A DNA stretch of 11,547 nucleotides, from positions 1 to 11,547 of the forward strand of contig CAMLEM010000017.1 of the NCBI GenBank assembly GCA_946479005.1, written 5' to 3'. The position numbers and the translations under genes are program-made. Under the pieces are notes generated by a model. It saw nothing but the letters and a program-made list of their open reading frames with translations. It was not told where the DNA came from and made no database searches. Of the stretch, positions 1 through 6,261 are shown piece by piece; position 1 is the first letter of the stretch, and every line of letters starts with the position of its first letter. The DNA comes from an uncultured Chitinophagaceae bacterium. GTDB lineage: Bacteria; Bacteroidota; Bacteroidia; Chitinophagales; Chitinophagaceae.

Positions 1-10
1 TCAAAGCCCG

Positions 11-96
11 GTGCCTGAGTGAACTCGATGCCCGGTGCCTGAGCGGAGTCGAAGGCACGGTGCCTGAGCGGAGTCGAAGGCAGCGGAGTCGAAGGC
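11..96 (+). repeat. Cluster of Bacteroidota-type dispersed repeats (left array)
   Basis: Three near-complete copies of a 24-base unit with core CCTGAGCGGAGTCGAAGG lie at 11-33, 35-58 and 60-83. A 14-base partial copy follows at 83-96. The outer bases GTGCCT and AGGCAC are complementary, so each unit can form a short hairpin. The first copy is the most diverged (GAGTGAACTCGATG). The units are almost head to tail, unlike the spaced array at 1484-1695. The cluster ends directly at the nadD stop codon, so it forms the 3' flank of that gene. No coding function is seen. The cluster may continue beyond the left edge. Confidence 0.85.
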
Positions 97-669
97 CTAT
101 TTTCTATAATAATGCCCCTTTTCTATCTCTTCCAGAACTTTATCCGGGACCAGGTATCTCGCAGATTTCCCGCCTGCCAGGTACTCACGTATACGAGTAG
201 CCGAAATTTGAAGCAGGGGCGCGTCCAGGATTTTTATATCCGCCCCAAAATGATCTTTCACCTCGAAGCCCGAACGCAGGTAAACGTAGATCGGGTAATG
301 CCTGATGATGAACTCCGCGTTCTTCCATTTCGGGAGATTCTGAAAACTATCGCTACCCATTATGATGTGAAACTTATGTTCCGGATATTTTTCCGCGAGA
401 TAAGTGAGTGTGTTGGAGGTATAAGAAGGCTTGGGAAGATTGAACTCGATGTCCACCGCACGGATCCGGTTGTCATCTTCCGTGGCCAGCCGCACCAGGT
501 GCAAACGATGGTATTCATTCAACAAGTTTTTTTCCTCCTTAAAGGGGTTTTGAGGGGATACTACAAACCAGACCTTTTCAAGATCGGTTTCATTTAGAAC
601 GTGATTGGCAATGATGAGATGGCCTACGTGGACGGGGTTGAAGGAACCGAAATACAGCCCGATATTCAT
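97..669 (-). CDS. nadD: Nicotinate-nucleotide adenylyltransferase
   Basis: This cytoplasmic enzyme transfers AMP from ATP to nicotinate mononucleotide, giving deamido-NAD in NAD biosynthesis. The 190-residue length is normal for the family. The N-terminal nucleotidyltransferase signature GSFNPVHVGH (residues 8-17) contains the ATP-binding HxGH. It is followed by SPQNPFK (38-44), the PSYTSNTL segment (81-88) that matches the substrate-binding region, IIMGSDSF (102-109), and the C-terminal ISATRIR (about 155-161), equivalent to the ISSTxIR ATP-binding motif. The ATG at 669 puts the signature at the usual distance from the N-terminus. The gene begins 14 bases after the feoA stop on the same strand, so the two are probably co-transcribed. 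The stop abuts the repeat cluster, and no separate terminator is obvious. Confidence 0.96.
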   Translation of the reverse strand: MNIGLYFGSFNPVHVGHLIIANHVLNETDLEKVWFVVSPQNPFKEEKNLLNEYHRLHLVRLATEDDNRIRAVDIEFNLPKPSYTSNTLTYLAEKYPEHKFHIIMGSDSFQNLPKWKNAEFIIRHYPIYVYLRSGFEVKDHFGADIKILDAPLLQISATRIREYLAGGKSARYLVPDKVLEEIEKGHYYRK

Positions 670-683
670 TAATTAGTTGATAT

Positions 684-911
684 TCAATTACATACAACGA
701 TAATATGTTCCGCCTCATTGAGTCGGAGGCTTAAGCGGTAACCAGCGATGGAAACTGATATAGGATCGCCCAGAGGTGCTACCTGGTCCACCAGGATCCT
801 TTCCCCTGGCACACAACCCATCTCCATCAGCTTCAGGAATATGCTTTCGTCCTGGAATTCCTGGATCACGCCCTGCTGACCGGGCTTCATATCGCTTAAG
901 CGGACTGTCAT
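684..911 (-). CDS. feoA: FeoA-domain protein
   Basis: This is a small cytosolic SH3-like protein of the ferrous-iron uptake system. In known systems FeoA supports the FeoB membrane transporter. Family features are LSDMKPGQQG near the N-terminus, the central KLMEMGCVPGERI segment, and PLGDPISVSIAGYRLSLR with the following EA. The reading frame opens with a TTG at 917, but an ATG at 911 gives a 75-residue protein starting MTVRLSDM, which I prefer. No feoB is visible: the next gene on the strand is nadD, 14 bases downstream. FeoB must therefore be outside the window or at another locus, and this copy could be a stand-alone FeoA-like regulator. A TAGTTTTG promoter element lies 9 bases upstream of the ATG. 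Confidence 0.9.
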   Translation of the reverse strand: MTVRLSDMKPGQQGVIQEFQDESIFLKLMEMGCVPGERILVDQVAPLGDPISVSIAGYRLSLRLNEAEHIIVVCN

Positions 912-919
912 TCTCAATA

Positions 920-927
920 CAAAACTA
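920..927 (-). promoter_or_regulatory. Candidate -7 promoter element for feoA-nadD
   Basis: On the minus strand the bases read TAGTTTTG, an exact match to the Bacteroidota TAnnTTTG element. No convincing -33 TTG was found at the usual spacing. Transcription would begin only a few bases before the ATG at 911, so the leader would be very short or absent. Confidence 0.4.
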
Positions 928-977
928 ACTCCATTGACTCTTATTAGCTTACGATTTTTGTAACTTCCCCCGTTACA

Positions 978-1409
978 ATGAAATTACCCATTCATTTTTT
1001 TTTCGAGAGCAGAAAGGTTATGCTTCGAGACCGGCTCCGCCTTAAAACATTTATCTCAAAGCAGATCCGTAAGGCGGGGATTAAACTGGAAACCTTAAAC
1101 TACGTGTTTTGTTCAGACCCGGCCCTGAAGAAAATGAACCGGGAGCACCTGGGCCATAATTATTTCACGGATATTATCACATTCGACCTTTCTGAAGCAA
1201 ATGGCCCAATCCAGGCCGAGATTTACATAAGTGCAGACCGGGTAAGGGACAATGCCCGGAAATTCTCTACATCCATTAACCGGGAGTTGCACCGGGTTAT
1301 TTTTCACGGTGTTCTGCACCTCTTAGGTTATAAAGACAAAACTATCGCTGAGACTCGCAAGATGAGAGAAATGGAAGAATCCTGGCTTCAGGCCTATTTC
1401 TCAAAATAA
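978..1409 (+). CDS. ybeY: Endoribonuclease YbeY (rRNA maturation factor)
   Basis: YbeY is a metal-dependent single-strand endoribonuclease acting in 16S rRNA 3' maturation and ribosome quality control in the cytoplasm. The 143 residues match the family length. Visible family features are the FTDIITFDLS segment (about 63-72), then EIYIS (81-85), and the catalytic motif FHGVLHLLGYKD (109-120). In the classical H-x3-H-x5-H metal site, the first two ligands are present (His110, His114) but the third is Asp120, followed by Lys. I recall this Asp form from other Bacteroidota YbeY proteins, so it is probably functional. The ATG at 978 is the only reasonable start. A GTAAC/GTTAC inverted repeat (960-976) sits directly before it. 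The gene is divergent from feoA and stops one base before the first parS extended palindrome. Confidence 0.95.
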   Translation: MKLPIHFFFESRKVMLRDRLRLKTFISKQIRKAGIKLETLNYVFCSDPALKKMNREHLGHNYFTDIITFDLSEANGPIQAEIYISADRVRDNARKFSTSINRELHRVIFHGVLHLLGYKDKTIAETRKMREMEESWLQAYFSK

Positions 1410-1425
1410 TGTTCCACGTGGAACT
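1410..1425. other. parS site 1 (ParB-binding centromere-like palindrome)
   Basis: The perfect 14-base palindrome GTTCCACGTGGAAC occupies 1411-1424. With flanking bases it reads TGTTCCACGTGGAACT, close to the consensus parS 16-mer of bacterial chromosomes (TGTTTCACGTGAAACA in Bacillus, TGTTCCACGTGGAACA-like in Pseudomonas). It lies one base after the ybeY stop. A second identical core lies 319 bases away, which makes chance very unlikely. No parA or parB gene is in the window. Confidence 0.85.
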
Positions 1426-1483
1426 ACACCCATCCTGCGACCACGAAGGGCCCACGCCCTTGGAATCACCCTTCCTTTCTTCG

Positions 1484-1695
1484 GTACCTGAGCGGAGCCG
1501 AAGGCACCTTTTAACCCCGTGCCCCTTGACCCGGTGCCTGAGCGAAGTCGATGGCACCCCTTTGACCCCGGTACCTGAGCGGAGCCGAAGGCACCTTTGA
1601 CCCCGGTGCCCCTTGAACCGGTGCCTGAGCGAAGTCGAAGGCACCTTTGACCCCGGTGCCCCTTGACCCGTGTGCCTGAGCGAAGTCGAAGGCTC
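1484..1695 (+). repeat. Five-unit spaced repeat array between the two parS sites
   Basis: Five 24-base units begin at 1484, 1534, 1571, 1621 and 1672 (spacings 50, 37, 50 and 51). They are the same family as the left array. Two variants occur in the order A-B-A-B-B: A has GTACCTGAGCGGAGCCG and B has GTGCCTGAGCGAAGTCG. Inter-unit segments are not unique: they are one copy (13 bases) or about two copies (26-27 bases) of a CTTTGACCCCGG / GCCCCTTGACCCG motif. The A-B pair with its spacers recurs with an 87-base period, so the array grew by segmental duplication. Open frames crossing it in both directions encode only repeat-derived low-complexity peptides and are not called as genes. The rest of 1426-1781, outside the array, parS 2 and the mnmG promoter, shows nothing I recognise. 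Confidence 0.88.
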
Positions 1696-1728
1696 CCCTT
1701 TGACCCCGCCTGATCTGAAGTCAAAAGC

Positions 1729-1744
1729 TGTTCCACGTGGAACA
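1729..1744. other. parS site 2 (ParB-binding centromere-like palindrome)
   Basis: TGTTCCACGTGGAACA is a perfect 16-base palindrome whose inner 14 bases equal parS site 1. It lies 37 bases upstream of the preferred mnmG ATG at 1782 and just upstream of the mnmG -7 element. The GTG at 1737, which opens the longest mnmG frame, is part of this palindrome, so a gene model starting there would wrongly run through the site. ParB bound here would sit next to the mnmG promoter. Confidence 0.87.
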
Positions 1745-1764
1745 GAAAATTTCGCAATCCATCG

Positions 1765-1772
1765 TATCTTTG
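1765..1772 (+). promoter_or_regulatory. Candidate -7 promoter element of mnmG
   Basis: TATCTTTG is an exact match to the Bacteroidota TAnnTTTG element. It ends 9 bases before the mnmG ATG at 1782, so the transcript would have almost no leader. No clear -33 TTG is present at the usual spacing; the parS palindrome occupies the upstream flank. Confidence 0.5.
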
Positions 1773-1781
1773 CCGGCTTCT

Positions 1782-3644
1782 ATGTTCCCCCATTACGATG
1801 TTATTGTTGTAGGCGCCGGTCACGCAGGTTGTGAAGCTGCGGCCGCAGCGTCCAACCTGGGCTCTAAAGTGCTGCTGGTCACTATGAATATGCAGACAAT
1901 TGCCCAAATGAGCTGTAATCCAGCTATGGGTGGGATCGCCAAGGGGCAGATCGTAAGGGAGATCGACGCGATGGGCGGGTATTCGGGAATCGTTACGGAT
2001 CTTTCAATGATCCAATTCAGGATGCTGAATCGTTCAAAAGGCCCCGCAATGTGGAGTCCCAGGGCCCAGAATGACAGGGTATTGTTCTCCATTAAATGGA
2101 GAGAAATGCTTGAGCAAACGCCAAACCTGGATTTTTACCAGGATATGGTAAAAACGCTGTTGGTTGAAAAAAACAGGGTAGTGGGTGTTAAAACGGGGTT
2201 GGGACACGAAATCAAAGCGAAATGCGTGGTTCTTACCAATGGAACCTTTCTCAACGGTATCGTTCATATCGGGGAAAAGAACTTTGGGGGCGGCCGGATG
2301 GCAGAGAAAGCGGCCACCGGGATCACCGAACAATTGGTTCAGCTGGGTTTTCAAAGCGATCGTTTAAAAACCGGGACTCCGCCCAGGGTTGATGGCAGGA
2401 GCCTGGATTATTCAAAAATGGAAGAACAACCAGGGGATGAGGAGATCCCAGGCTTCTCCTATCTTGAAACGGCAAAACCCCGTGAACAAAGGAGCTGCTG
2501 GATCACCTATACCAACCAGGCTGTACACGATATTCTTAAAACGGGTTTCGACCGAAGCCCAATGTTCGCTGGCCGGATCGACGGGGTAGGGCCCAGGTAT
2601 TGTCCCAGCATCGAAGACAAGATCAATCGCTTTGCGGAACGTGAACGACATCAATTGTTTATAGAGCCGGAAGGATGGAATACGGTAGAGATCTATGTCA
2701 ATGGATTTTCCACTTCCCTACCCGAAGAAACACAATACGAAGCTCTTCGTATGATCCCTGGTTTTGAGAAAGCGAAGATGTTCCGCCCTGGCTATGCGAT
2801 CGAATATGATTATTTCCCGCCTACGCAGCTGGATTATACGTTGGAAACCCGCCTGATCAGGAATTTGTTTTTTGCCGGACAGATCAATGGAACAACAGGT
2901 TATGAAGAGGCCGCCTGCCAGGGCCTGATGGCCGGGATCAATGCGCACCAGGCTGCTATAAACCAAGAGCCACTCGTACTGAAAAGAAGTGAAGCTTACA
3001 TTGGAGTGCTCATCGATGATCTTATAAGCAAGGGAACCGAAGAACCCTATAGGATGTTCACATCCCGCGCGGAATTCAGGACCCTGCTTCGACAGGATAA
3101 TGCCGACCTGCGTTTGACAGAATTAAGTTACCGGCTGGGACTGGCAAGCCAGGAGAGAATGGATAAAGTGCTGAAGAAAAAAGAAGAGGTGGAAAAAATC
3201 AGATCCTCGCTTCAGAATTTCGCGGTGGAACCCGGGGAGATCAATGATTATTTTACCTCCATAGGTTCATCCACCATTTTTGAAAAACAGAAAGCACAAA
3301 AGATCTTGTTGCGACCGGATATTGAACTCGACAACTTAATGAGCGAACTTCCACGATTGAATGCAGTGCTGGAGAACTATGAAAAAGACTCTCTCCTGCA
3401 GGCCGCCATACAGGTGAAGTATGATGTTTACATTGAAAAAGAAAGAGAGCTGGTGCAAAGAATGTCGCAACTGGAAGAACTGGAGATCCCGGAAAGTTTC
3501 GATTACAGGAAGATCTCTTCCCTCGGAAATGAAGCCCGTGAAAAACTAAGCCGTTTTCGTCCCCGCACCCTCGGCCAGGCCAGTCGTATCAGCGGCATCA
3601 ACCCCAGCGACGTGCAGATTCTGATGGTTTATATGGGCAGGTGA
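1782..3644 (+). CDS. mnmG: tRNA uridine-5-carboxymethylaminomethyl modification enzyme MnmG (GidA)
   Basis: MnmG is an FAD- and NADH-using tRNA modification enzyme that, with the GTPase MnmE, installs the (carboxymethyl)aminomethyl group at C5 of the wobble uridine of several tRNAs. From the ATG at 1782 it has 620 residues, typical of the family. Visible motifs are the FAD-binding VIVVGAGHAGCEAA at the N-terminus, CNPAMGGIAKG (about 45-55), GTPPRVDG (198-205), CWITYTN (239-245), GPRYCPSIEDKI (270-281, with the conserved active-site Cys), FAGQINGTTGYEEAA (364-378), and the C-terminal helical domain ending INPSDVQILMVYMGR. A GTG at 1737 would add 15 residues but lies in parS and upstream of the -7 element, so I reject it. 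The last 99 bases overlap, on the opposite strand, the 3' end of the ATP-grasp/SET fusion gene. MnmE is not in the window. Confidence 0.97.
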   Translation: MFPHYDVIVVGAGHAGCEAAAAASNLGSKVLLVTMNMQTIAQMSCNPAMGGIAKGQIVREIDAMGGYSGIVTDLSMIQFRMLNRSKGPAMWSPRAQNDRVLFSIKWREMLEQTPNLDFYQDMVKTLLVEKNRVVGVKTGLGHEIKAKCVVLTNGTFLNGIVHIGEKNFGGGRMAEKAATGITEQLVQLGFQSDRLKTGTPPRVDGRSLDYSKMEEQPGDEEIPGFSYLETAKPREQRSCWITYTNQAVHDILKTGFDRSPMFAGRIDGVGPRYCPSIEDKINRFAERERHQLFIEPEGWNTVEIYVNGFSTSLPEETQYEALRMIPGFEKAKMFRPGYAIEYDYFPPTQLDYTLETRLIRNLFFAGQINGTTGYEEAACQGLMAGINAHQAAINQEPLVLKRSEAYIGVLIDDLISKGTEEPYRMFTSRAEFRTLLRQDNADLRLTELSYRLGLASQERMDKVLKKKEEVEKIRSSLQNFAVEPGEINDYFTSIGSSTIFEKQKAQKILLRPDIELDNLMSELPRLNAVLENYEKDSLLQAAIQVKYDVYIEKERELVQRMSQLEELEIPESFDYRKISSLGNEAREKLSRFRPRTLGQASRISGINPSDVQILMVYMGR

Positions 3645-5075
3645 TATCTTATCCCGGTGCAGGCTTTCCCTCTCTGTTAAGCTGTTACCCTCAACGCCAG
3701 TGATCATCCCGCGGCAATTCTCAGAACCACAACTGCACTGAAAAGGCTCCATATTCCCATCAAGGAATTGCGCGTAATCGAGTGTGAGTTCTTCATTCTC
3801 CCCGATGTCGGTCAGTGCGATCACATTTAATCCATCAAAGGCAGTGTTAGGTCGGCAGCTATGATTTTGGGGTGCCCATTCGGATGGATCCTCATCCCAA
3901 AGAATAAAAAGCTCCCGGCTAACGGGGTAAGCGTATCTCCGGAAATGGAGTTTTTCATCTTCGTTCCAGTGCTGCTCAACATATCGACGGGTGATCACCC
4001 GCTGAGATCTCCCTTCTCCTGAAAAGATCTTTTCACCTTTTGAGATCCCCCGGGAAGCATAAATGCCAAAGCCCGCAATGGCATTACCCTGCATTACAAA
4101 AGGCTTTTGAGCTTTTCGATGTCTCGCGATTCCCTCCGCTATGATCTTTTTCAGAAAGCCCGATTGCCCGATCCCGTCGAACCTGATCACGAAGTCAGCA
4201 GAACCTTCATAGCCATCACGGTAAAAGACAGAACAGGTAAAATTGATCTCGAGGAAATAAATTTCGCCAGAATCATCAACCCGGAAATCCAGGCGGGCAT
4301 AGCCCACGCCATTAAAACCTTTAAAGATCCTTTCCGCCGCCAGGCGAAGTTTTGCATCCAGCCCCGGATCATTACAGGGAATGTTTGAATCGGGGTGCAG
4401 CTCGGAGGTCTTGAGTTCGTAAGTTTTAAAACTCCGCCCGGCGGGGAAAATATATTCCACCGGTCGGTAAACCGTACAGGATCTTCCGTCCTCATTGGCA
4501 GCAACCAGTACAGTGAATTCTCTTCCCTCAACATATTCTTCCACCATCAGCGGTCCATACTCTTCAAAAATTCCCTCTACCTTTCTCCTAAGCTGCCCAA
4601 TGTCTGTAACCAGGGAACCCTCATCAATTCCCAGGCTATCGCCCGCCTTAGCGGGTTTTACAAAAAGAGGAAAGTTCAGGTGCTTTGTAGCAATTCCAAT
4701 TTGCCCGAGGTCTCTCAGGATCGCATAGCCCGGTGTTTTCACGCCTTCACAGTAAGCCACATACTTCATCAGCTCTTTGGGCGGGTCATAAAGTTTCGGA
4801 GTCGGCCCGGTATAAGGAAGCTTTAATAATTCAAGGGAATGGATCACATCAATGGAAGGCACCTCCCACTCAAGATAACCTTCGCAGAGATTGACAAAGA
4901 TGTCGAAGCCCTTTTTAGAAAGATCCTTGAGCTGCTTATATGTGGTGAGTTTGTTAAGTGCGATATGATGCACCTCGTCACCGGGGAGCAACGCCGTGAG
5001 ATCGCGGTAAGGATCATAGTTCTTATAGTCAACCCTCGTGGTTGAATAATCCGGCTGCAGCACACATACTTTCAT
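3546..5075 (-). CDS. ATP-grasp ligase fused to a SET-domain methyltransferase
   Basis: This 509-residue two-domain protein carries an N-terminal D-Ala-D-Ala-ligase-like ATP-grasp domain. Its motifs are VNLCEG (61-66), LPYTGPTP (86-93), the ATP-grasp loop KPAKAGDSLGI (140-150), VEEYVEGREF (178-187), GYARLDFR (258-265), and the metal-binding LEINFTCS (275-282). ATP-grasp ligases join a carboxylate to an amine through an acyl-phosphate. From about residue 325 follows a SET domain: the SAM-binding GFGIYA (335-340), NHSCRPN (404-410), EELTLDY with the catalytic-type Tyr (428-434), and a post-SET CSCGSENCRG zinc motif (447-456). SET proteins usually methylate lysine amino groups. The fusion suggests the same substrate is ligated and methylated, but that substrate is unknown. 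The ATG at 5075 lies 23 bases after the preceding ATP-grasp gene. The last 32 residues are antisense to mnmG and look non-domain. Confidence 0.85.
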   Translation of the reverse strand: MKVCVLQPDYSTTRVDYKNYDPYRDLTALLPGDEVHHIALNKLTTYKQLKDLSKKGFDIFVNLCEGYLEWEVPSIDVIHSLELLKLPYTGPTPKLYDPPKELMKYVAYCEGVKTPGYAILRDLGQIGIATKHLNFPLFVKPAKAGDSLGIDEGSLVTDIGQLRRKVEGIFEEYGPLMVEEYVEGREFTVLVAANEDGRSCTVYRPVEYIFPAGRSFKTYELKTSELHPDSNIPCNDPGLDAKLRLAAERIFKGFNGVGYARLDFRVDDSGEIYFLEINFTCSVFYRDGYEGSADFVIRFDGIGQSGFLKKIIAEGIARHRKAQKPFVMQGNAIAGFGIYASRGISKGEKIFSGEGRSQRVITRRYVEQHWNEDEKLHFRRYAYPVSRELFILWDEDPSEWAPQNHSCRPNTAFDGLNVIALTDIGENEELTLDYAQFLDGNMEPFQCSCGSENCRGMITGVEGNSLTERESLHRDKISPAHINHQNLHVAGVDAADTTGLAEGAGTKTA

Positions 5076-5098
5076 AAAGGATGGCTTGGGAATTGAAG

Positions 5099-6259
5099 TT
5101 AACGAGCCGCGATGGTTTTGCCATTCCTGGCCCGGCCTTTCCTGGATCTTTCCACAGAATCCCTGATGCTTCGGCGGAGCGCATCTTTGAGGATCTCGAA
5201 AATGATATCGGAAAATCTCTTATTTGATGCTTTCAGGATGGCGCCTATGGAAGTGTAGTCCTCGTCCTCGCTAAGGCCACATTGTGCATTTACCTCCAGG
5301 ATATATATTTTTCCTGTTTGCTGATCCATCCTGAGATCGAGCCGGGCATAACCCTTGCCCTTGCAGGATGCAAACGCGTTCAGGCTGATTTTTTTTATCT
5401 CGGGGATCAGTTCTTTCCGCACCTTCCTGTACTCATAGAAATTCTCGTTACGGGGCATCGGCGATTCGTCCTCATAGATCTCCCAAAGCCGGTCGAATGA
5501 AAGGAACCTCTCCGCATCGGGGAGAGATGAATGAAATACTCGCTCCACAGGTTCATAAATGGCTATATGAACGGGGTCATCAAAAGAGCCGGTTATAAAA
5601 CTGGTGTATTCGGGACCAGTAATAAACTGCTCGACAAACAATCCATCAGCCAGGAGATTCCAGCCACGGTATCCCTTCCGGAGCTCTGCCACCCTGTTCT
5701 GCAGCTCCTCTTCATTATGCACCACATTTTTTACGGATACCCCCATACTACCACCCGAAACCGCTGGCTTGATGATCATCGGAACTCCCACAGTTTTACA
5801 GAGGCCGCGTGTACTGCCTTTTTTTCCAGGGATCTCCCGCCAGTTTGCCGTGGCCACCCTGGTCTCATCGAAGGCCTTTTTCATCGGGATCTTGGAAGTG
5901 GTGATCTCATAGAAATGAGGATCGGCGCCGGTGTAAATAAGATTTTCTTTGATCAATTCCCGGATCACCGACACTCCCGGTGTGCCATTCACTTCATCGC
6001 CGTCGCAAAGATTCAGAACCAGGGGAGTTTTGTCGCCCGAACCAGCCCTGATGCCGGTAATCACCTTTTTATAATCACCCATTGTAACAGGCTGCCATTT
6101 CCAGGGAACGTCCAGTTCCTGGAACACCTTTGTGTATTCCCTGATGCTTTGGGTAAAATCGTAATAGTGAATGAGATTAGGATCTGCAGATTCCAGGTAA
6201 GGCGCCAACACCCAAATAATGTATGGCCTTAGTACTCTTTGTGCTTCGGGGTTCTTCAT
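5099..6259 (-). CDS. Stand-alone ATP-grasp ligase, D-Ala-D-Ala-ligase-like
   Basis: This 386-residue ATP-grasp enzyme is a paralogue of the N-terminal half of the downstream fusion protein. Shared signatures are LNLCDG (82-87), IYTGADP (108-114), the glycine-rich KPAVSGGSMGVS loop (164-175), VEQFITGPEYT (209-219), GKGYARLDLRMD (301-312) and LEVNAQCG (321-328), which carries the Mg/ATP-binding acid and Asn. It lacks the HGxxGEDG-type N-terminal motif of housekeeping Ddl, so a peptidoglycan role is unlikely. The C-terminus (about 362-386) is strongly basic, which could contact a nucleic acid or an acidic partner. The open frame extends upstream to 6424, but that part overlaps the SET gene. The ATG at 6259, two bases after the SET stop, is the natural start and implies translational coupling. 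The product and substrates are unknown. Confidence 0.85.
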   Translation of the reverse strand: MKNPEAQRVLRPYIIWVLAPYLESADPNLIHYYDFTQSIREYTKVFQELDVPWKWQPVTMGDYKKVITGIRAGSGDKTPLVLNLCDGDEVNGTPGVSVIRELIKENLIYTGADPHFYEITTSKIPMKKAFDETRVATANWREIPGKKGSTRGLCKTVGVPMIIKPAVSGGSMGVSVKNVVHNEEELQNRVAELRKGYRGWNLLADGLFVEQFITGPEYTSFITGSFDDPVHIAIYEPVERVFHSSLPDAERFLSFDRLWEIYEDESPMPRNENFYEYRKVRKELIPEIKKISLNAFASCKGKGYARLDLRMDQQTGKIYILEVNAQCGLSEDEDYTSIGAILKASNKRFSDIIFEILKDALRRSIRDSVERSRKGRARNGKTIAAR

Positions 6260-6261
6260 CG

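Noticed and set aside
112..597. Plus-strand open frame of 161 codons opposite nadD
   Set aside because: It is a shadow of nadD, whose catalytic motifs are all intact on the minus strand.
1484..1695. CRISPR array
   Set aside because: Inter-repeat segments are 13 or about 26 bases and are copies of each other rather than unique spacers; the repeat is a known dispersed Bacteroidota type; no cas genes are present.
1737..1781. Upstream GTG start for mnmG
   Set aside because: The codon lies inside the parS palindrome and before the TATCTTTG element, and MnmG proteins normally start just before the FAD motif, as with the ATG at 1782.
1342..1907. Long minus-strand open frames across the repeat array and mnmG start, with LRLRSGT-type repeated peptides
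   Set aside because: The peptides are direct translations of the 24-base repeats and their spacers, overlap the ends of ybeY and mnmG, and show no domain; they are open by composition only.
5531..6232. Plus-strand open frame of 233 codons opposite the ATP-grasp gene
   Set aside because: It is antisense to a gene with clear ATP-grasp motifs, and its product shows no family features.
5099..6259. Housekeeping D-alanine-D-alanine ligase (ddl)
   Set aside because: The HGxxGEDG and NPG-type motifs are missing, a paralogue is fused to a SET domain next door, and no cell-wall genes are nearby.
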